Positions 48,205 through 59,464 of a stretch of 64,000 nt of DNA are shown one piece after another; the first letter of the stretch is position 1, and every line of letters begins with the position of its first letter. A model generated the notes under the pieces. That model did no database searches, was not told where the DNA came from, and worked only from the letters and a program-made list of their open reading frames with translations. The translations under genes were made by a program, and so were the position numbers. Source of the stretch: Diphasiastrum complanatum (lineage: Eukaryota; Streptophyta; Lycopodiopsida; Lycopodiales; Lycopodiaceae); assembly GCA_029204225.1 (NCBI GenBank), contig CM055095.1, forward strand, positions 29,778,414 to 29,842,413, written 5' to 3'.

Positions 48205-49035
48205 TGTGAAAAATGCAAAAATAAGTTTGGTAGAGGCCAAAAATCTTGTATATAGATAAACACACATGTGTGGAGCCTGTTCCCACGTATGAAACTAGTG
48301 TACTTGTCATGTACCATAATCATATATGTTGTACATATGATTTAATTCAAGTTCTAGTGGCTAAAATGGCCAAAAACTAGTTTTCTAGACATATGACACA
48401 TGGCATCAATCTATTGATTGCATGAGCCACGTCCTTTGGTTAGGTGTCATATCCCATGTGTAGAGGACAACTCACACGTGTGGAATAAACTGAAGTAGGC
48501 GAATTTTGACTTCTAAAAGATTTCCAAGTAGATCTCCATATAAAAGGAAAATGGACCAAAAGTGCTCAAAATAGAGGTTTTGTCCAAGTGTCAGTTTTGC
48601 ATGATGAATCATCATATGACAAAGCACCTTCACACATGTGGGATCAGAGGGATGATCAGTACCATGAGCTCCCACTTATTGTATATATAGAGCCACATTT
48701 AGCCATAATCATTGTGAGACACCAATCTTGGTTTTGGAAGCAATTTAGAGTGATTCTCTCCATTTGTCTACATTTGTTTTGATTGTTTTGAGGTTCTATC
48801 AATGTGTACTTGATTTTCAGGTTGGAGTCCGTACTCAGACAGTGTTTCACACGTGTGAAACCAGAAAGTACACTTATCTTCAATTAGTAATTGTGCTTGT
48901 TAGGATTTTGTGTCTAGAATTGATCTAGATTGATCTTAATCTCAAGTAGATTGATAGATCAAGTAATCTGACAACCAATGTCTCTTGAAGATCAGATTAG
49001 GATCCACTCTTGGTCCTTTTTGTACTTTCTGCACA
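48205..49035 (+). repeat. 3' LTR of element C
   Basis: Begins TGTGAAAAATGC after the polypurine tract and ends TTTCTGCACA, followed directly by the ATGGT duplication. Same length as the 5' copy. Confidence 0.92.
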
Positions 49036-50217
49036 ATGGTGCATCCTCCTGAAACGCTTTTATAATCATCCTTGAGAGATGCCCAGCTAGCATCGCTGTA
49101 GGAAAGCATCCTGAAACCTGCACCACAACAATAGCACAAGCCATAATCCCTCGTTAATTTAAGATATTGCAAAATTTGTTTTGCAATCTTCCAATGTGTC
49201 GAGCCTGGATTCGTGCAGAATTGGCTCATTCTGAATACTACATAAGCAATATCAGGACGTGTGTTGTCTGCAAGGTACATCAGTGTTCCTATCAGCTTCC
49301 TGTAAGGTGTGAGCTGCATCTGTTCTCTCTCTTTCTCAATCTTCGAACAATCATCGTTTGTCAGCACTGTCCCTGCGAGCATTGGAGTATTTGCTCCTTT
49401 GCGATTCAACATCCCAAAGTTCTCTAGGATCTTCTGGGTGTATATGGACTGGTGAAGGTATAACTTACCTCCCTCATAGTCCCTTTCAATTTGTAAGCTT
49501 AGGTAACACCTGGCTTCTCCCAGATCCACAATCTCAAAATGTTTCGAGATGTCGGTCTTCACTTCAGCAATCAGCTGCTCACTCTTGCAAAGTATCAGAG
49601 TGTCGTCCACGTACACAACCACAATGATGATCTGCCCATCTGTAACTCTGACATATACATTGGAATCAGCTAATAGAGGCTTGAATCCTAATTATTTCAG
49701 GGCTTGATCTTTCTTCTTGTACCACTGTCAAGTTGACTGTTTTAGACCGTAGATACTTCTATGCATTCTGCATGCATAGTCAGCAATCCTGGAGGTTGAT
49801 CCATATAGACCTCTTCGTCTAGTTCGCCATGCAAGAAGGTTGTCTTCTCATCCACAATGTGGATCCTGAGGTCATGAGCTGTGTGGTACGTTTGTTGTGT
49901 TGTTTAATAGTGTTCATAACACTATAGCGGGGTTTTGGTATGATTATGAAGCCAGTCATTGGGTTTCTAGTTCGGATATTGCCATAGATTGTACTAGAAG
50001 GTAACTTAAGTTCGAACCCATTCACCTCATAAGTAATCCATCTCAAATATTCTTTTCAATGATATAAATGTTTTTCATTTACTATTCTTGTATTCTCTCC
50101 AATCAAGCAAACTTAATTTGATTCAACCTTTGATGCAATTGCCATGATTTATCTATGAAAGCTTGACCATCTTTTTCAATGGTTTTATCATGATAATGTA
50201 TGTGGTTTTGGAAATAT

Positions 50218-50236
50218 ATAATATATATATATATAG
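50218..50236. repeat. Short (AT)n run
   Basis: AATATATATATATATATAG-type dinucleotide repeat inside F. Confidence 0.85.
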
Positions 50237-50518
50237 CTCTAATGGTATTTTTCAACCACTTTGAGCGATAGCTTCTCCATGTTTTTCAATGGATTAGCAA
50301 TAGCTGATTTATCATGCTAAGTATATTTGTTAAGCATTACACATCACTCAAACTGAGAAATTTATGATAAGATTATTTTAAAAGTCATTTTTCTCAATCT
50401 TAGTGAATTCTATGAGTTTTAAAAATCAATTTACCTTTTTGGATCATTCAAATCCGAGTTACGGATTAGAAGTTATAGCCATCCGGTTCTTTAATATCTT
50501 CATTTTTGTGATTTTTCA

Positions 50519-50602
50519 ACCAACGGGGTTGGCTTAGTTGGTTAGCTTGACATTCAAAGTTTCTTTGGTCTTAGGTTCGAGCCTCCCTTGGAAACCAAGA
50601 AG
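50519..50602 (+). mobile_element. 84 bp tRNA-derived retroposon (SINE-like)
   Basis: The segment has a polymerase III A box TGGCTTAGTTGG and, about 35 bp on, a B box GGTTCGAGCC, with a D-arm-like GCTTAGTTGGTTAGC. It is bounded by an exact 18 bp direct repeat CATTTTTGTGATTTTTCA (50501-50518 and 50603-50620), the hallmark of LINE-driven retroposition. A tRNA cloverleaf is only partly possible, so it is not an active tRNA gene. No tail repeat is evident. Confidence 0.8.
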
Positions 50603-53330
50603 CATTTTTGTGATTTTTCACTGTATTTCTAGACTGTTGGCTCCCATGTTATTCTTTACCGGGTCGTGTCTCTCGTTCAACAAAAAACTAGGCGTGGGCT
50701 GGGTCGCGCTGTGGAACCCCCCTTTCTCTCTCTTAGCGATGCAATGGGTCGCTCCTAAGGCAAGAAAAAAAAATCGCTGGTAACTCTCCTCTGTCGCATG
50801 GACTACACACGGCCGTTTGGATCAAGTCTGGCCACAGATTCTTCTCTGGAACGGGCTTCACGCCTCTGGAGCAGGTCGCGGGTGGTGGAGCAGGTCGCGC
50901 CTCAGCCTTCCAGCAGAATAGCATCTCCCCTTCAGAACTGCAGATAGCCGCCCTTCACTACCTGATTTCGAAACTGTGTACCGTGGGTTCTTCCTTCCCA
51001 GATGATCGCCCTCTTCAAAACCAGCTTCTTCAGACCTGTGCAAATCGTTCCTCTCTTCCACAGAAGTAGGGTGGGTTCTTCCTTCCCAGATCGTTCTTTC
51101 AGAACAGCAGCAGATCAATTCACCAATCAAATTTCAGAGAATTTGAGGAGGCTTTAATGGCTCAGGCAGCAGAAATGACTGGTTCTTCATTCATTCAACT
51201 TCAAAGTCAGCGAACAGTATACTACTGCCAATTTTCTCAGTAGCAGGCAGCAAAACTAGCCGCGATGGCCTCCTTCACGGGTCTGGATTGCAATGTAGGA
51301 GCAGCCCAACTCTCATTTCTGACAGCATCTGAGAGGTCGCTAGTCCTCCATATTCTTCATTGCTTTATTAGAGCAACTGGCAATCATTCATAAGAACTTT
51401 TTAAAGAAAGAAAATGGGCTCAAGTTCTGACAAACTGTAACAGCTGTGTACACTTTGCTCTGAACTTCTTCACATGGATTTGTTATGTATTCATTTCAAA
51501 CATCAAGCAATGAGCACATTGGGTTGCTTTCACAATGGAAATCTGAGGGGCTGAATGCTCTGTGATCATCTCATCTCTCTTGACACAGTTCTTGCATGAA
51601 CAGTCTCTAATCTCTTCTCCCTCTACGTAGAATGAATCTCCTTCTTTCCTCTTTCCCTGCCTTCTTCACGTGAGAGAGGAGGTGCCTCATAACTAACTTT
51701 TCACTAAAGGCCTATCTTGAACATTTTGGCCTCCAAACCCATTTTCCCAGTTTCGGGTTTTCGAAACTCCGATTTTTCCCCGGATGTCGAACTGTCTCTT
51801 AAGTATCACTTCCTCCTACATTCATACCTGTATTACTCGTGACTTCGTATTCAACACGAACCATCATAAAACTGGCAACTCAGCATCGCGTACAAATCGA
51901 CACTCGGTATAATCAACCGTCATCCCCACCAAGGGAAATCACCAAAATATCAATATTTCGAACTCGGAAAACTTGTCTAACATCAACCCAGCAAGTTCTA
52001 TTTGTAAGTCTACACTGTACTTTGCATCAACAATTTTTTTAACTAGCGTTTTCATTTCGCTTCTTTCGGTAACAAGATTTTTTTAAGTCACAAACTGCTC
52101 TTCACTGGAAACCGCAACTGATCGTCGTCGAGCCCTTAACCTTAGGACCTTTCCTTGAAACTTAAGTCAGTGCCTTAAAGGTACCTAGGCATCTTTTATT
52201 AATCATGATATAAAGTACATTTCATCATTACAATATGACAAAAAATTGCCATTTAATAAAACTACTTAGCAACTGTCGATATTATCATCCATCAAAGTCA
52301 CTTACGAGTGTTGCTAAAAATAGCTTATTACTATTTAACAAACTTACTAAAAAATAGTAACATAGTAAAAATAGGTCTAATTTGTCTGATATAACTGTCA
52401 TTTGAAAATTGATTATGACATTTGAACATGCCATAGAATTTCATAGCTACTCTTTAACATAGCCACATTCGTATATCAGTAAAAAGTGGCATAATAGCAG
52501 ATTTTGAACATATGAGATACATCTAGCACATTTTCTTCTAGAAAATCAGCATCAATGATTGTAGTTGCTGAGATTTTGAAATTTTGACCAAAAAAATGCA
52601 CTACAAGCTGCTGCATATGCAAATAACAGTCGTAGGGACGAATGTTTGACGACAGGAGAGAAGATTTCAGAGTAGTCAATACCGCAATCTTGCCTTGTAT
52701 TTCGTCACATTCCCATCTGGTCCGTATTTGAGCTTGAAAACCCATTTGTATTTGACAGTCTTGCGCTTATGTGGTAATGGCTCCAACGTCCATATCTGGT
52801 TCTTCCTCATAAACTCCATCTCTTTGTTCATGTCCTGGATCCATCTGTCCTTTTCTGGACTTTCAATTGCTTCCTCGAAAGTCTGTGGTTCACCACTGAA
52901 TCCGCAGAACTCTTCTGATGTGGAACTGAGCTGCCTGGCACATATATTGTTGGCGCTCTTCGCGGTCTTGTCGACCTTCTAGGAGATCCTCCTGGGATAG
53001 CAATGCCTTTGCCTTTGTCTGCTATGCTTGGTCCGGAACCATCTTGGTTTACAGGAACTGCGGCAGCAGGCTTCCTCTCGAATCTTTCTTCTTCAGATTC
53101 GTCGCTCGAATGGGAGACGACTCAAAAATCTTCGTTTACGTGTTCGTCCTCTGCTCCCTATGTCATTGGCGGTAGGTCATAATGTTGTCTCCCCAAAATT
53201 TCATAGCTGATAGGATCGTCATTGGCCATTGTCCTGCTCTCATCAAATCTGACATCTCTCACTGTTTTCATAGTGTTCGTGTCTGGCATGTAGCGATATG
53301 GATCTAAATGTGGTGCTGTACATGTACAAT

Positions 53331-54729
53331 TAAGAGCTGCACCTAGACATTTAAGATTTCTAAATCATGGGAAATTAACTTGAGTAGTTGATTTACTCCT
53401 GTGGAAGTTACTTGGTAAAATGGACAGTGTGACGAGAATTCATCGAGAACTGTTTGTTTTGTGTGTATTGCTTGTAAGACACATGATTTATGAGTCATTT
53501 GGATTCATCGGGGAATTGTGTGCGTAGGATATACGGAATTCTTGGGTGAGTATTTCTTAGTTGAGGAATAGACTTGATTCATTAGTGATAGTATCCATGC
53601 AAGCTCAATTGGATACCAGATCCTAACCCAAGAATGGTAAACTGATTTTTGAAATTCAGTAGAACTTTGTAATCTCTAGATGTTCTTCTAGGGGGTATAA
53701 AGTTTATGTTGTTAAAGATGGATGTTGTAATGGTCTTTAATTACTTGGTTGATTGTAGAATTTGGAACTCATAATCTGATTAAGAATCGATTTGGAAGAA
53801 TATTCCAGTATTTTTAAATGATTAAGTATGGTTTTGGAATCTCGTAAATTATGATTGATGAATCATAAGATTCTAAAGGTTTATGATTGATGAATCATAA
53901 ATTGATACTTAAATTAGAAGGTTATAAGAAAATATGAGGATTCTTAAGATAAGGAGTAATTCTTGATCAATAGGGAGAGTCAAGGATTTAGATCTGTTAG
54001 TTGAACTCTAAATTTCTTTACTCTAGTGCATACTTGAGATTGTGTGGATCTCACAAGCATTTTCATTAGGTAATTGGTTAGTTATGAGAAATTTTCTTAC
54101 CTTAGTGAATGGTATTTTACTACAAATTGTAGTTTATAAGTGCTTGTGTGCAAAGTTCAGTCTATATCTCTAGATTTATAGGAGACAGATAACTCTATTA
54201 AGATACAAATAGTTGTTGATTTCTTGCATATGGTGCTAGAAATGGGGCTACTAACTCATTAGAGTAATTGTAGTACTCTGGATTCATTTATAATTGTTTG
54301 AGACTTGATGGATCTCCTAGAGATTTTAGAGGATTGAATTGTGGTATTATAGAATATTTAGATATTCTAAGAATATTTGTACCAAGAGCATTATTATCTG
54401 CAAGAAATTGTGGACGGATTTTAGACTATGTTAAAATGGAATTTCTTTAGCTTTTAGATTTGATCTCTGAAATAAAGAAGTTGATTCCCCCAGTGGTTCA
54501 TGTGATTAGGATTACATGAAGGTGATGAACTTTTATTTGGAGTAGATCAACCCATTTGGAAAATCTATAGCTTAGTGTATCTTTGGAAATTTGAGTTAGT
54601 ATTCCTAAGTAGAGGCAAGCAATTTAAAAATTGTTGCATCTCTGAGTACTTATTTAGATGGAAAGATCAAACTAAGAATAATGATTCATGCGTAAGATTT
54701 GACAGCTTAAGGGATAATTTCATGTTTTT
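53331..54729 (+). other. Interior of element H, middle part
   Basis: AT-rich, no coding recognised. Ends in a T run (54725-54729) where element G inserted. The word TTATGATTGATGAATCATAA occurs twice near 53846 and 53880. Confidence 0.5.
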
Positions 54730-55901
54730 TGTTGGCTGATTCTGATGAATCCCCACAAGATGCTTGGCTAGAGCTACCCAAGAGCACCTCTCACCTTAGA
54801 CTGAGGAGGTCTCTGAGAAAATGAGCCAAAGGAAGACTGAGAGTCGAGTATGAGAGCCGAGAAGTACTAGTTAGGAATGATAAGCAAGAACTGTGTAAGC
54901 CTCATGGTGAATCCCGAAAGATGGAATGACCATGTAGGAACTAGTATTTCTAGGCAAAGTAATAAATGTAAGTAGACCCCTCTTAAAGAAAGTAGAGTGA
55001 GCCACCTTTTGATGGTGACCTCTAGTGGAGAGCATTATTCCACTTGTAATTTGTGTAATGTGGAAATGCCACTAGGATGCCACCTAAGGAGCTCTCTTGC
55101 TTATTTAAGAGACTCCCTCTTTGAGAAGAGGAGCTTTTTGAGAAATGTACCTAACTCCATGATGAAATGAGAAGAGCCTCCACGAGTTTTGGTGCATCCA
55201 TTGAGCTCCTTGATCATGCTTGTTTCTTGAGTGAATGCATTCATGATCTTGCCCTTCCCTCCTTTGTGTGTGGTTATGGATCGGAGAGGGGATTAGATTT
55301 CATGCTTTCCTAGAGTGGATTGGATTTCATTTCTTGTTTGTGGATTAATGTAGGAATCAGCATTTAGGTGAACTAAATAGACTGGGTTTGTGGTTTAGTT
55401 CTTGCATATTCTCTTACAACCCTGTTCTTGATGTTCTTGGGATGTCCAAGAAAATAAAAAGACTAGTTGGTTTCTTGATTCTTGGACTTCTAAAATGTTG
55501 TCTAGTTTAGTTCATTTCTTGTTCTTGTTTTGTGGAATGCAGATGTAGCTTAGTTTTCAATTTAGGATTTGATTGTATCTCGTTTCTGCAGCAGTAGAGT
55601 AGGATTTCATGGCGTTGCATTCTTTCTTCATGTTGATTTCTTGGTTGAATGTCTGACCTGCATGTGTGGTAGATGGACATGTGATTTCAGTTCAAGAGTG
55701 ACTGCCCTGAGTTGTCCTCTGACAAGCAGGAAAAAAATACTACAACGTTCCTCAGTCTCCTCTGCCTGATACGGGCTCTAAAACAAGAAAGATAAACTTA
55801 AAACGAACCCATTGTCTCTGCTGATAGCAGGCAGAACAAGAAACAAAGCTATAAGCAGGAAAGAAACTAGCAGGTCCTCTGGAGCAAAGGATCTATCAAC
55901 A
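54730..55901 (+). repeat. 5' LTR of element G
   Basis: TG...CA borders, matching 60184-61340 with an estimated 4-5% difference and several small indels. Confidence 0.88.
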
Positions 55902-55922
55902 TTTGGCGTCGTTACTACTTGG
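55902..55922 (+). other. Candidate primer-binding site of element G (gypsy-like)
   Basis: TTTGGCGTCGTTACTACTTGG directly follows the LTR. It resembles the TGGCGCCGTTGCCGGGGA type used by several plant Ty3/gypsy lineages. Confidence 0.5.
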
Positions 55923-56344
55923 ACCAACACATAATCAAACTATAAAATACTGTAATCCTGCCCACACTCACTCCATCCTTGCACACCTCTAAGTTGTTCT
56001 TGGCCTTCACTGTTCATGACCATGCAGTCTGATATCTAAAACGCAATCGCCACCTGCACCAGATCTGCAATACAGAAATAGTTTCCGACAAACATCCACA
56101 CATAACTCGTCTGCCTTTCACCACCACCCTCACAACCTACACCTCCTTCAGACCTGCAACACGCACCTTGCAATATACTCCACACACTACCATGCATACC
56201 TCCTACACCCAATGCCTTACCTTTATCACATATCTGTAGATGCCATCCTCTCCTCCATCGTTATCTTCTTGAGCACCTAAACCGTGCCCAACGCCATCCT
56301 CTCCTTCACGCACCGTCCGAGACCTTCACGCTCCCTTCTCTTCT

Positions 56345-57570
56345 GATCTTGATCGAGCCAACAGGCATTCAGTTCTCAACCAAGCCAGAGGGCTCTGAAA
56401 TTTCGACCGAGTCACAAGATCAACGTCTCGACCAAACACTTCTCTTAGAACTCAACCAAGGAAGACACTTAGATCTTGACCGACTGCTATTCTCACTCAA
56501 AACTCGATCGAATCGCATTTTCAAATCTCGATCGACGGGCTTTCTTGAATCTTAACCGGTGCGTTTGCTTGCCATCTCAACCGGTGCGTTTCCTTGTAAT
56601 CTCGATCGACACGTTTGCTTGCAATCTCGACCGACACGTTTGCTCGCAATCTCAACCGATGCTTTTCCTTGCAATTTCAATCGACGAGTTTGCTTGCAAT
56701 CTCGACCGACGGGCTTGCTTGCAATCTCAACCGACACATTGCAATCTCGACCGACGGGTTTGCTTGCAATCTCAACCGATACGTTCGCTTGAAAACTTGA
56801 CCAGATCGTCTCACATAAAATCTCGACCGGATCAGAGTATTCACATTACAACCAGCTTCAGACATCAGAAAATCTCAACTGGATAACCTTGTAAAATCTC
56901 GTCCGAGTCAGTAGGATTAAGCTTTCGACCTTCAGAGAGGCTCAGCTCTCGACCGAGCTACCACGCTCAGCAATCAACCGCCAGAGAGCTCAGCATTCGA
57001 CCAAGCCATAGGGCTCAGCTCTCAACCGTTAGAAGCCTCAAATTTCGATCGGATCAGAGTCATCACACATGACCAGCTTCAGACTTCGGATTTGATTCAA
57101 ATCTTGACCGAGTCGGAAAGCTCTCAAATCTCCACCGCGTCTGCACTTCAAATCTCGATCGTGCCCAAATGATCAAATCTTGACCGTGCCCAAACCTTCA
57201 GCTCTCAGCCGCGCCACTCCATTATGCTCTCAACCGAGGCTGAGGACTCCATCAGGTTTCATCACCATCTTGACCGAGACTTATCTCCATTAAATCTCAA
57301 TCGACGCCCACCATTACCATCTCAACTGACATCTTCAGTCACCATCTCGACCGGCACCCTCCGTTACCATCTCAACCGATGCCCTCCGTCACCATCTCGA
57401 CCGACGCCTTCCGTCACCATCTTGACCGACACCCTCCGTTACCATCTCAATCGATGCCTTCCGTCACCATTTCGACCGACGCCCTCCGTTACCATCTCAA
57501 CCGATGCACTTTGTTACCATCTCAATTGACGCCCTCCATCACCATCTCGACCAACGCCACTTTTTCAATC
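56345..57570 (+). repeat. Minisatellite-like arrays of TCTCGACCGA in element G
   Basis: The word TCTCGACCGA and variants (CTCAACCGA, TCTCGATCGA) recur dozens of times. From about 56560 to 56790 the period is about 27-36 bp with GTTTGCTTGCAA between words. From about 57290 to 57560 it is about 27 bp with CGCCCTCCGTTACCA between words. Elsewhere spacing is irregular. Frames read through it give Arg-Asp-Arg or Cys-Asn-Leu-Asp-Arg repeats that are probably not proteins. Confidence 0.85.
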
Positions 57571-58260
57571 CTCGATCGGACCATCATTTTTTTTCACGTT
57601 TTTTGTCCAAAGCCTTCGGGTTTTTCGCCAAAACCTTTGGGTTTTTCTCTAGTGCCTTCCGTCTTTTTGCATATATTTCCATTACCCTCGCAATTGTCGC
57701 TTTTTTCCATCACCCTCACAATTTTCGCTTTTTTCCACCACCCGAGACTATCGCTTTCTTCGCTTTTTCAACCGCCCAGACTATCACATTTTTTTCGTTT
57801 TGTGAAAACCTTTGCATTTCTCGCCTTTGAAAACCTTCGCATTTCTGACCTTTTCAAAACCTTCACATTTTTTCACCTTCCCAAAACCTTTGCATTTTTT
57901 GGCAATTACAGTTTGGAACTTTTTCGGCGTGGAACCCTCATCGAGAGAACGCTTTGCGTTTGCCTTTGTTCCATAGCCCTCAAACCTTCGCTTTTTCATT
58001 TTTTAGCGTTACCATTGACATTCGTATTTTTCTCTCTTTACCTTCAAATTTTTTGCTTTTATTAGACGTTCAGGGTTGTCGGTTTTTAACCTTCACATAT
58101 TGTACATAGTTATCCTACAATCGTCGCGTTCTATTCTTTTCGTCATAACCCTAATCTGTCGCATTTCACACTGTTCGCTTTTTCATTTTGATCCGAAGGA
58201 TACTAATGGGAATAGTACCTTCTCCTCCTATGTATTTCAAGCTCTATTTTACAAAATCGG
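57571..58260 (+). repeat. Second repeat zone of element G (AAAACCTTCGCATTT)
   Basis: Variants of AAAACCTTCGCATTTTT and of CCATCACCCTCACAATT recur several times. Open frames here are repeat-driven. Confidence 0.6.
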
Positions 58261-58732
58261 TTATCAATGATGATAGATTTAGTGTTACCAACCCCACCTT
58301 GTTTTGACAAGGGCATGTCAAAGTAAGTCTCATTACTCTACAAACAAATGGAATATTGCAATTGTCAAGGTGAGTTATCAATGTTGATGAATGCAAAATT
58401 TGTTCAACAAGTGCCATACAGTTCTCACTCTCTGTACCGTTTGTTTATTTTCTTGTTTCTCTTCACCTATTTTGTCTAATTGATTTTTGCATGAGAAATA
58501 ACTATTGCACGAGAGTCTTTCATAGAGCATCTCAAGAACACATTTTCATTCATCTATCCATCTTCAGATTACCTTGCACAGAGTTTACAATCTTTGAGCA
58601 TACTAAAAATTTGCAAAGAACATACATGTCAGAGTTGATTCCAACACCTCATTGCCATATTAATCTTCGAGTCAACTACAACAAGATCGAAACAAATTCA
58701 GTTAAAATTTGTTCAATCTTTAGTCCAGTCGC

Positions 58733-59464
58733 ATGTTCAACGTGTTTCAACTATGTGTTCCACATGCTGATCCAATCTTGAGCATGAACAGTTACCAGCA
58801 ACAACATCCAAACCAACAGATTTGGGGGGGGGGGGGGGGGGGGGGAGAGTGGATCTGCTTGGATCCACTGGAGCAGCCACATTGCCACAACACCATCAAC
58901 AAGATCGACAGCCAAGGTCACAAAACTAAAGACGATAACGACAAGGCTAAGAAGGCAGATGGGCAATCCAAAGCAACTCAATCAGAAGAAGTACCCCAAT
59001 CAAGACGAAGATCCTTCATAAAAGAGAAGCACAAGCATTGGGAGATTAGTCTCCTTCTTCAAGCAGCCTCTTGCCATACTTCTGCACCCATTCTCATGCC
59101 TATCACCCATACCATCTACCGTTGTCACCACCACCACCACCCTTCCTTCCATCTGTTTGTTTATCATCCGTTCAATATTTTTATGAGAAATCCCCAGTTT
59201 GAAATAGTCTTACCGAAGCGGCTAAAAGATCATTACAAGTGTCTTGCGGAGACCAACTACCAACTACATTGGTTGGTCAACCGAAAAAGATCTAAGAAGC
59301 AAGCAAAGCAGCTAGAAGAAATAAAGAAAAAGATCCAAGAAGCTGAGGAGAAAAGGACAAAACTTAAGCAACAGTTGAGCCAGATCGACCTTGATCAAAA
59401 GAAACTCTTTGGAGCAATGACAGTTGAATCCCCTCTTATGAAGCCGGACGAGATCCAAAAGTAA
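58733..59464 (+). CDS. Coiled-coil reading frame of element G, function unknown
   Basis: An open frame of about 240 codons, interrupted in quality by a 22-base G run (58824-58845) that may be mis-sized. The N-terminal part is low-complexity, with KTKDDNDKAKKADGQSK and a His run. From about residue 140 it reads RNPQFEIVLPKRLKDHYK, then WLVNRKRSKKQAKQLEEIKK and EEKRTKLKQQLSQIDLDQ, a clear heptad-like coiled coil. It ends before the 3' LTR, separated by about 700 bp. It could be a gag-like or element-specific protein. No match to a named family is claimed. Confidence 0.4.
   Translation: MFNVFQLCVPHADPILSMNSYQQQHPNQQIWGGGGGGGEWICLDPLEQPHCHNTINKIDSQGHKTKDDNDKAKKADGQSKATQSEEVPQSRRRSFIKEKHKHWEISLLLQAASCHTSAPILMPITHTIYRCHHHHHPSFHLFVYHPFNIFMRNPQFEIVLPKRLKDHYKCLAETNYQLHWLVNRKRSKKQAKQLEEIKKKIQEAEEKRTKLKQQLSQIDLDQKKLFGAMTVESPLMKPDEIQK
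58824..58845 (+). repeat. Poly-G run of 22
   Basis: Uninterrupted G tract inside the coiled-coil frame of element G; length is error-prone in sequencing. Confidence 0.9.

Larger units (their letters stand above)
43790..49035 (+). mobile_element. LTR retrotransposon C, polymerase-deleted relative of B
   Basis: LTRs at 43790-44620 and 48205-49035, each 831 bp, with target duplication ATGGT (43785-43789 and 49036-49040) inside the RNase H frame of D. A primer site TGGTATTAGAGCC follows the 5' LTR, and TTTTTTAGGAG precedes the 3' LTR. The interior has a degenerate zinc knuckle, a weak match to the reverse transcriptase N-terminus and conserved blocks shared with B, but no protease DSG, integrase core, YVDD or RNase H. 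Non-autonomous. Confidence 0.92.
49882..52605. mobile_element. Insertion F, 2.72 kb, unknown class
   Basis: Flanked by the direct repeat AGCTG (49877-49881 and 52606-52610). Its removal rejoins the reverse transcriptase frame of D exactly. It starts TGTGGTACGTTTGTTG and ends AATGCACTACA, so it has TG...CA ends and a weak inverted similarity (TGTRGTRCRTTT). I see no LTR pair, transposase or polymerase. The middle (50640-51400) is more GC-rich than its surroundings. It may be a non-autonomous or captured sequence; the class is open. Confidence 0.75.
43619..53330 (-). mobile_element. Copia fragment D (minus) within H, split by elements C and F
   Basis: Three pieces read in order on the minus strand. 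At 53330-52606: integrase tail (RDVRFDESRT), then the reverse transcriptase start (YKWVFKLKYGPDGNVTKYKA and GIDYSEIFSPVVKHSS in different frames). At 49881-49041: TFLHGELDEEVYMDQP, the catalytic VVYVDDTLILCKSEQ, the NTRPDIAYVV region and SYSDASWASLKDDYKSVSG. At 43784-43619: the rest of RNase H (WVSKKQTIVAQSSCKAEYVA). The frames meet across both insertions once one copy of each duplication is removed. No LTR, gag, protease or integrase core is present at either end, so D is an internal fragment. Confidence 0.88.

Noticed and set aside
50519-50602. A functional tRNA gene
   Set aside because: A and B boxes are present but the acceptor, anticodon and T stems do not pair properly, and flanking 18 bp duplications show retroposition.
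56345-57570. CRISPR-like array from the regular TCTCGACCGA words
   Set aside because: Spacers are themselves repeats, units drift in sequence and length, and it lies inside a plant LTR element.
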